Under the pieces are notes generated by a model. That model was not told the origin of the DNA. It saw only the letters and a program-made list of their open reading frames with translations, and searched no databases. From NCBI GenBank assembly GCA_013042165.1, contig JABDQT010000174.1, positions 1 to 5,212 on the forward strand: a stretch of 5,212 bases of DNA, given 5' to 3'. Within the stretch, counting starts at the first letter, position 1. Each line of letters opens with the position of its first letter. The position numbers were made by a program, and so were the translations under genes. Positions 4,646 through 5,212 of this stretch are shown here, piece by piece. The DNA comes from Kiritimatiellales bacterium (GTDB lineage Bacteria > Verrucomicrobiota > Kiritimatiellia > Kiritimatiellales > Pontiellaceae).

Positions 4646-4776
4646 TCACTTCGTGTCTACGATAAATTCTATAAAGCCGGTTCACGCACCAAACCCCAAA
4701 CGATCCGCCGAAAGCTTGGACAGGCTCATGCATACATGCTATTCCTTGCGGATTATAAATCAATGAGGAGAGCCCA

Positions 4777-5212
4777 ATGCTGTATCACATTCCTTTCGAA
4801 ACGATGGAAAAGTTCATGCGCGACGTATTTATGCATATCGGGGTTCCCGAGGAAGACGCCCGGGTCTGTTCCGACGTGCTCATCGCCTCCGACAAACGCG
4901 GGATCGATTCGCACGGAATTGGCCGCCTTAAACCCATCTACTACGACCGCATCGTGCATCAGAAGATCCAGCAGCCCGTCACGGAGTTCGAGGTGGTGCG
5001 CGATCATCTCGCAACGGCGGTGGTCGACGGGCACCACGGCATGGGCATGGTCGTGGCCAAGCGCTGCATGCAAATGGCGATCGATAAGGCAAAGGAGCAT
5101 GGCTTGGGCATGGTGGTGGCACGCAACTCCACCCACTACGGCATTGCCGGCTACTATCCGCTGATGGCCTGCAAGGAGGTTATGATCGGGCTGTCCGGCA
5201 CCAACGCACGAC
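4777..5212 (+). CDS. Malate/L-lactate dehydrogenase family oxidoreductase, 5' part (partial)
   Basis: The first 145 codons of an Ldh2-family NAD(P)-dependent 2-hydroxyacid dehydrogenase (malate, L-lactate, ureidoglycolate or sulfolactate type), running off the right edge. Full-length members have about 330-370 residues, so more than half is missing. Visible family motifs are SDKRGIDSHGIGRL at 38-51 with the conserved histidine (H46), VDGHHGMGMVVAKRCMQMAI at 83-102, and ARNSTHYGIAGYY at 115-127 with a second conserved histidine (H120). GLSGTNAR at 138-145 is the start of the 'NARP' substrate/cofactor segment. The ATG is well supported by GAGGAG six bases upstream. The reaction is the reversible oxidation of a 2-hydroxyacid to the 2-oxoacid, probably cytosolic. 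The substrate cannot be decided from this part. No operon partner is visible on this side. Confidence 0.93.
   Translation, partial: MLYHIPFETMEKFMRDVFMHIGVPEEDARVCSDVLIASDKRGIDSHGIGRLKPIYYDRIVHQKIQQPVTEFEVVRDHLATAVVDGHHGMGMVVAKRCMQMAIDKAKEHGLGMVVARNSTHYGIAGYYPLMACKEVMIGLSGTNAR

Larger units (their letters stand above)
4328..4776. other. 449-bp divergent intergenic region
   Basis: This region separates the leftward lipoprotein gene from the rightward dehydrogenase gene. It holds the lipoprotein leader with its palindrome and promoter (to 4422), hairpin repeat copy 2 (4480-4571), a further hairpin cluster (4591-4645) and the dehydrogenase leader. For the dehydrogenase I find only a weak promoter candidate: TTGGAC (4716-4721), 18 bases, TATTCC (4740-4745). 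A small GCAT-AC-ATGC palindrome (4730-4739) lies inside it. Open frames across the region run through the palindromes and have no ribosome-binding sites or recognisable products. Confidence 0.55.

Noticed and set aside
4430..5164. A 244-codon plus-strand open frame crossing repeat copy 2 into the dehydrogenase region.
   Set aside because: It reads through palindromic repeat DNA and then overlaps the well-supported dehydrogenase in another frame. The product is low-complexity and arginine/serine-rich.

Overview
The window reads as bacterial chromosome with a patchy architecture. A short AT-rich toxin-antitoxin pair at the left edge is followed by GC-rich housekeeping genes separated by unusually elaborate, hairpin-rich intergenic DNA. 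The combination of two GGTAGGG...CCCTACC palindromic repeats, degenerate 10-bp-period spacer repeats (CGCNAATRAA-like and GCAAAGAACT-like modules), an LPP20-like lipoprotein and an Ldh-family dehydrogenase reminds me of the Planctomycetes-Verrucomicrobia-Chlamydiae group (for example Kiritimatiellota or Lentisphaerota). That placement is an impression from pattern memory, not a demonstrated assignment.

Layout. 1-432 (+): the 3' end of a BrnT-like toxin gene and a complete CopG-type ribbon-helix-helix antitoxin one base downstream. 433-660: an 86-bp palindromic element that can fold as a closed multi-branch structure (495-580), then a strong intrinsic terminator for the leftward gene lysS (585-615). 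661-2103 (-): lysS, class II lysyl-tRNA synthetase, with its own sigma70-like promoter (2131-2159). 2104-2494: gene-free, holding four decayed 10-bp-period repeat modules and an AT-rich palindrome. 2495-3547 (-): tsaD, the catalytic subunit for the t6A37 tRNA modification. Its predicted promoter puts the transcript start at or next to the ATG, and it overlaps a hairpin that may end the upstream transcript. 3613-3744: hairpin-array repeat copy 1. 3752-4327 (-): an LPP20-like lipoprotein. 4328-4776: a 16-bp palindrome in the lipoprotein leader, a promoter, repeat copy 2 (4480-4571) and a third hairpin cluster (4591-4645). 4777-5212 (+): the first 145 codons of a malate/L-lactate dehydrogenase (Ldh2 family) that runs off the window.

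How the genes relate. LysS and TsaD both act on tRNA: LysRS charges tRNA-Lys, and TsaD installs t6A37 on ANN-decoding tRNAs, tRNA-Lys included. They lie in the same direction but are separated by 391 bp, and lysS has its own promoter, so they are probably not one operon. The lipoprotein gene appears to be a separate monocistronic unit. It is bracketed by two same-orientation copies of the hairpin repeat, which is the most distinctive arrangement here. I see no defence system, CRISPR array, tRNA or rRNA, and no transposase.
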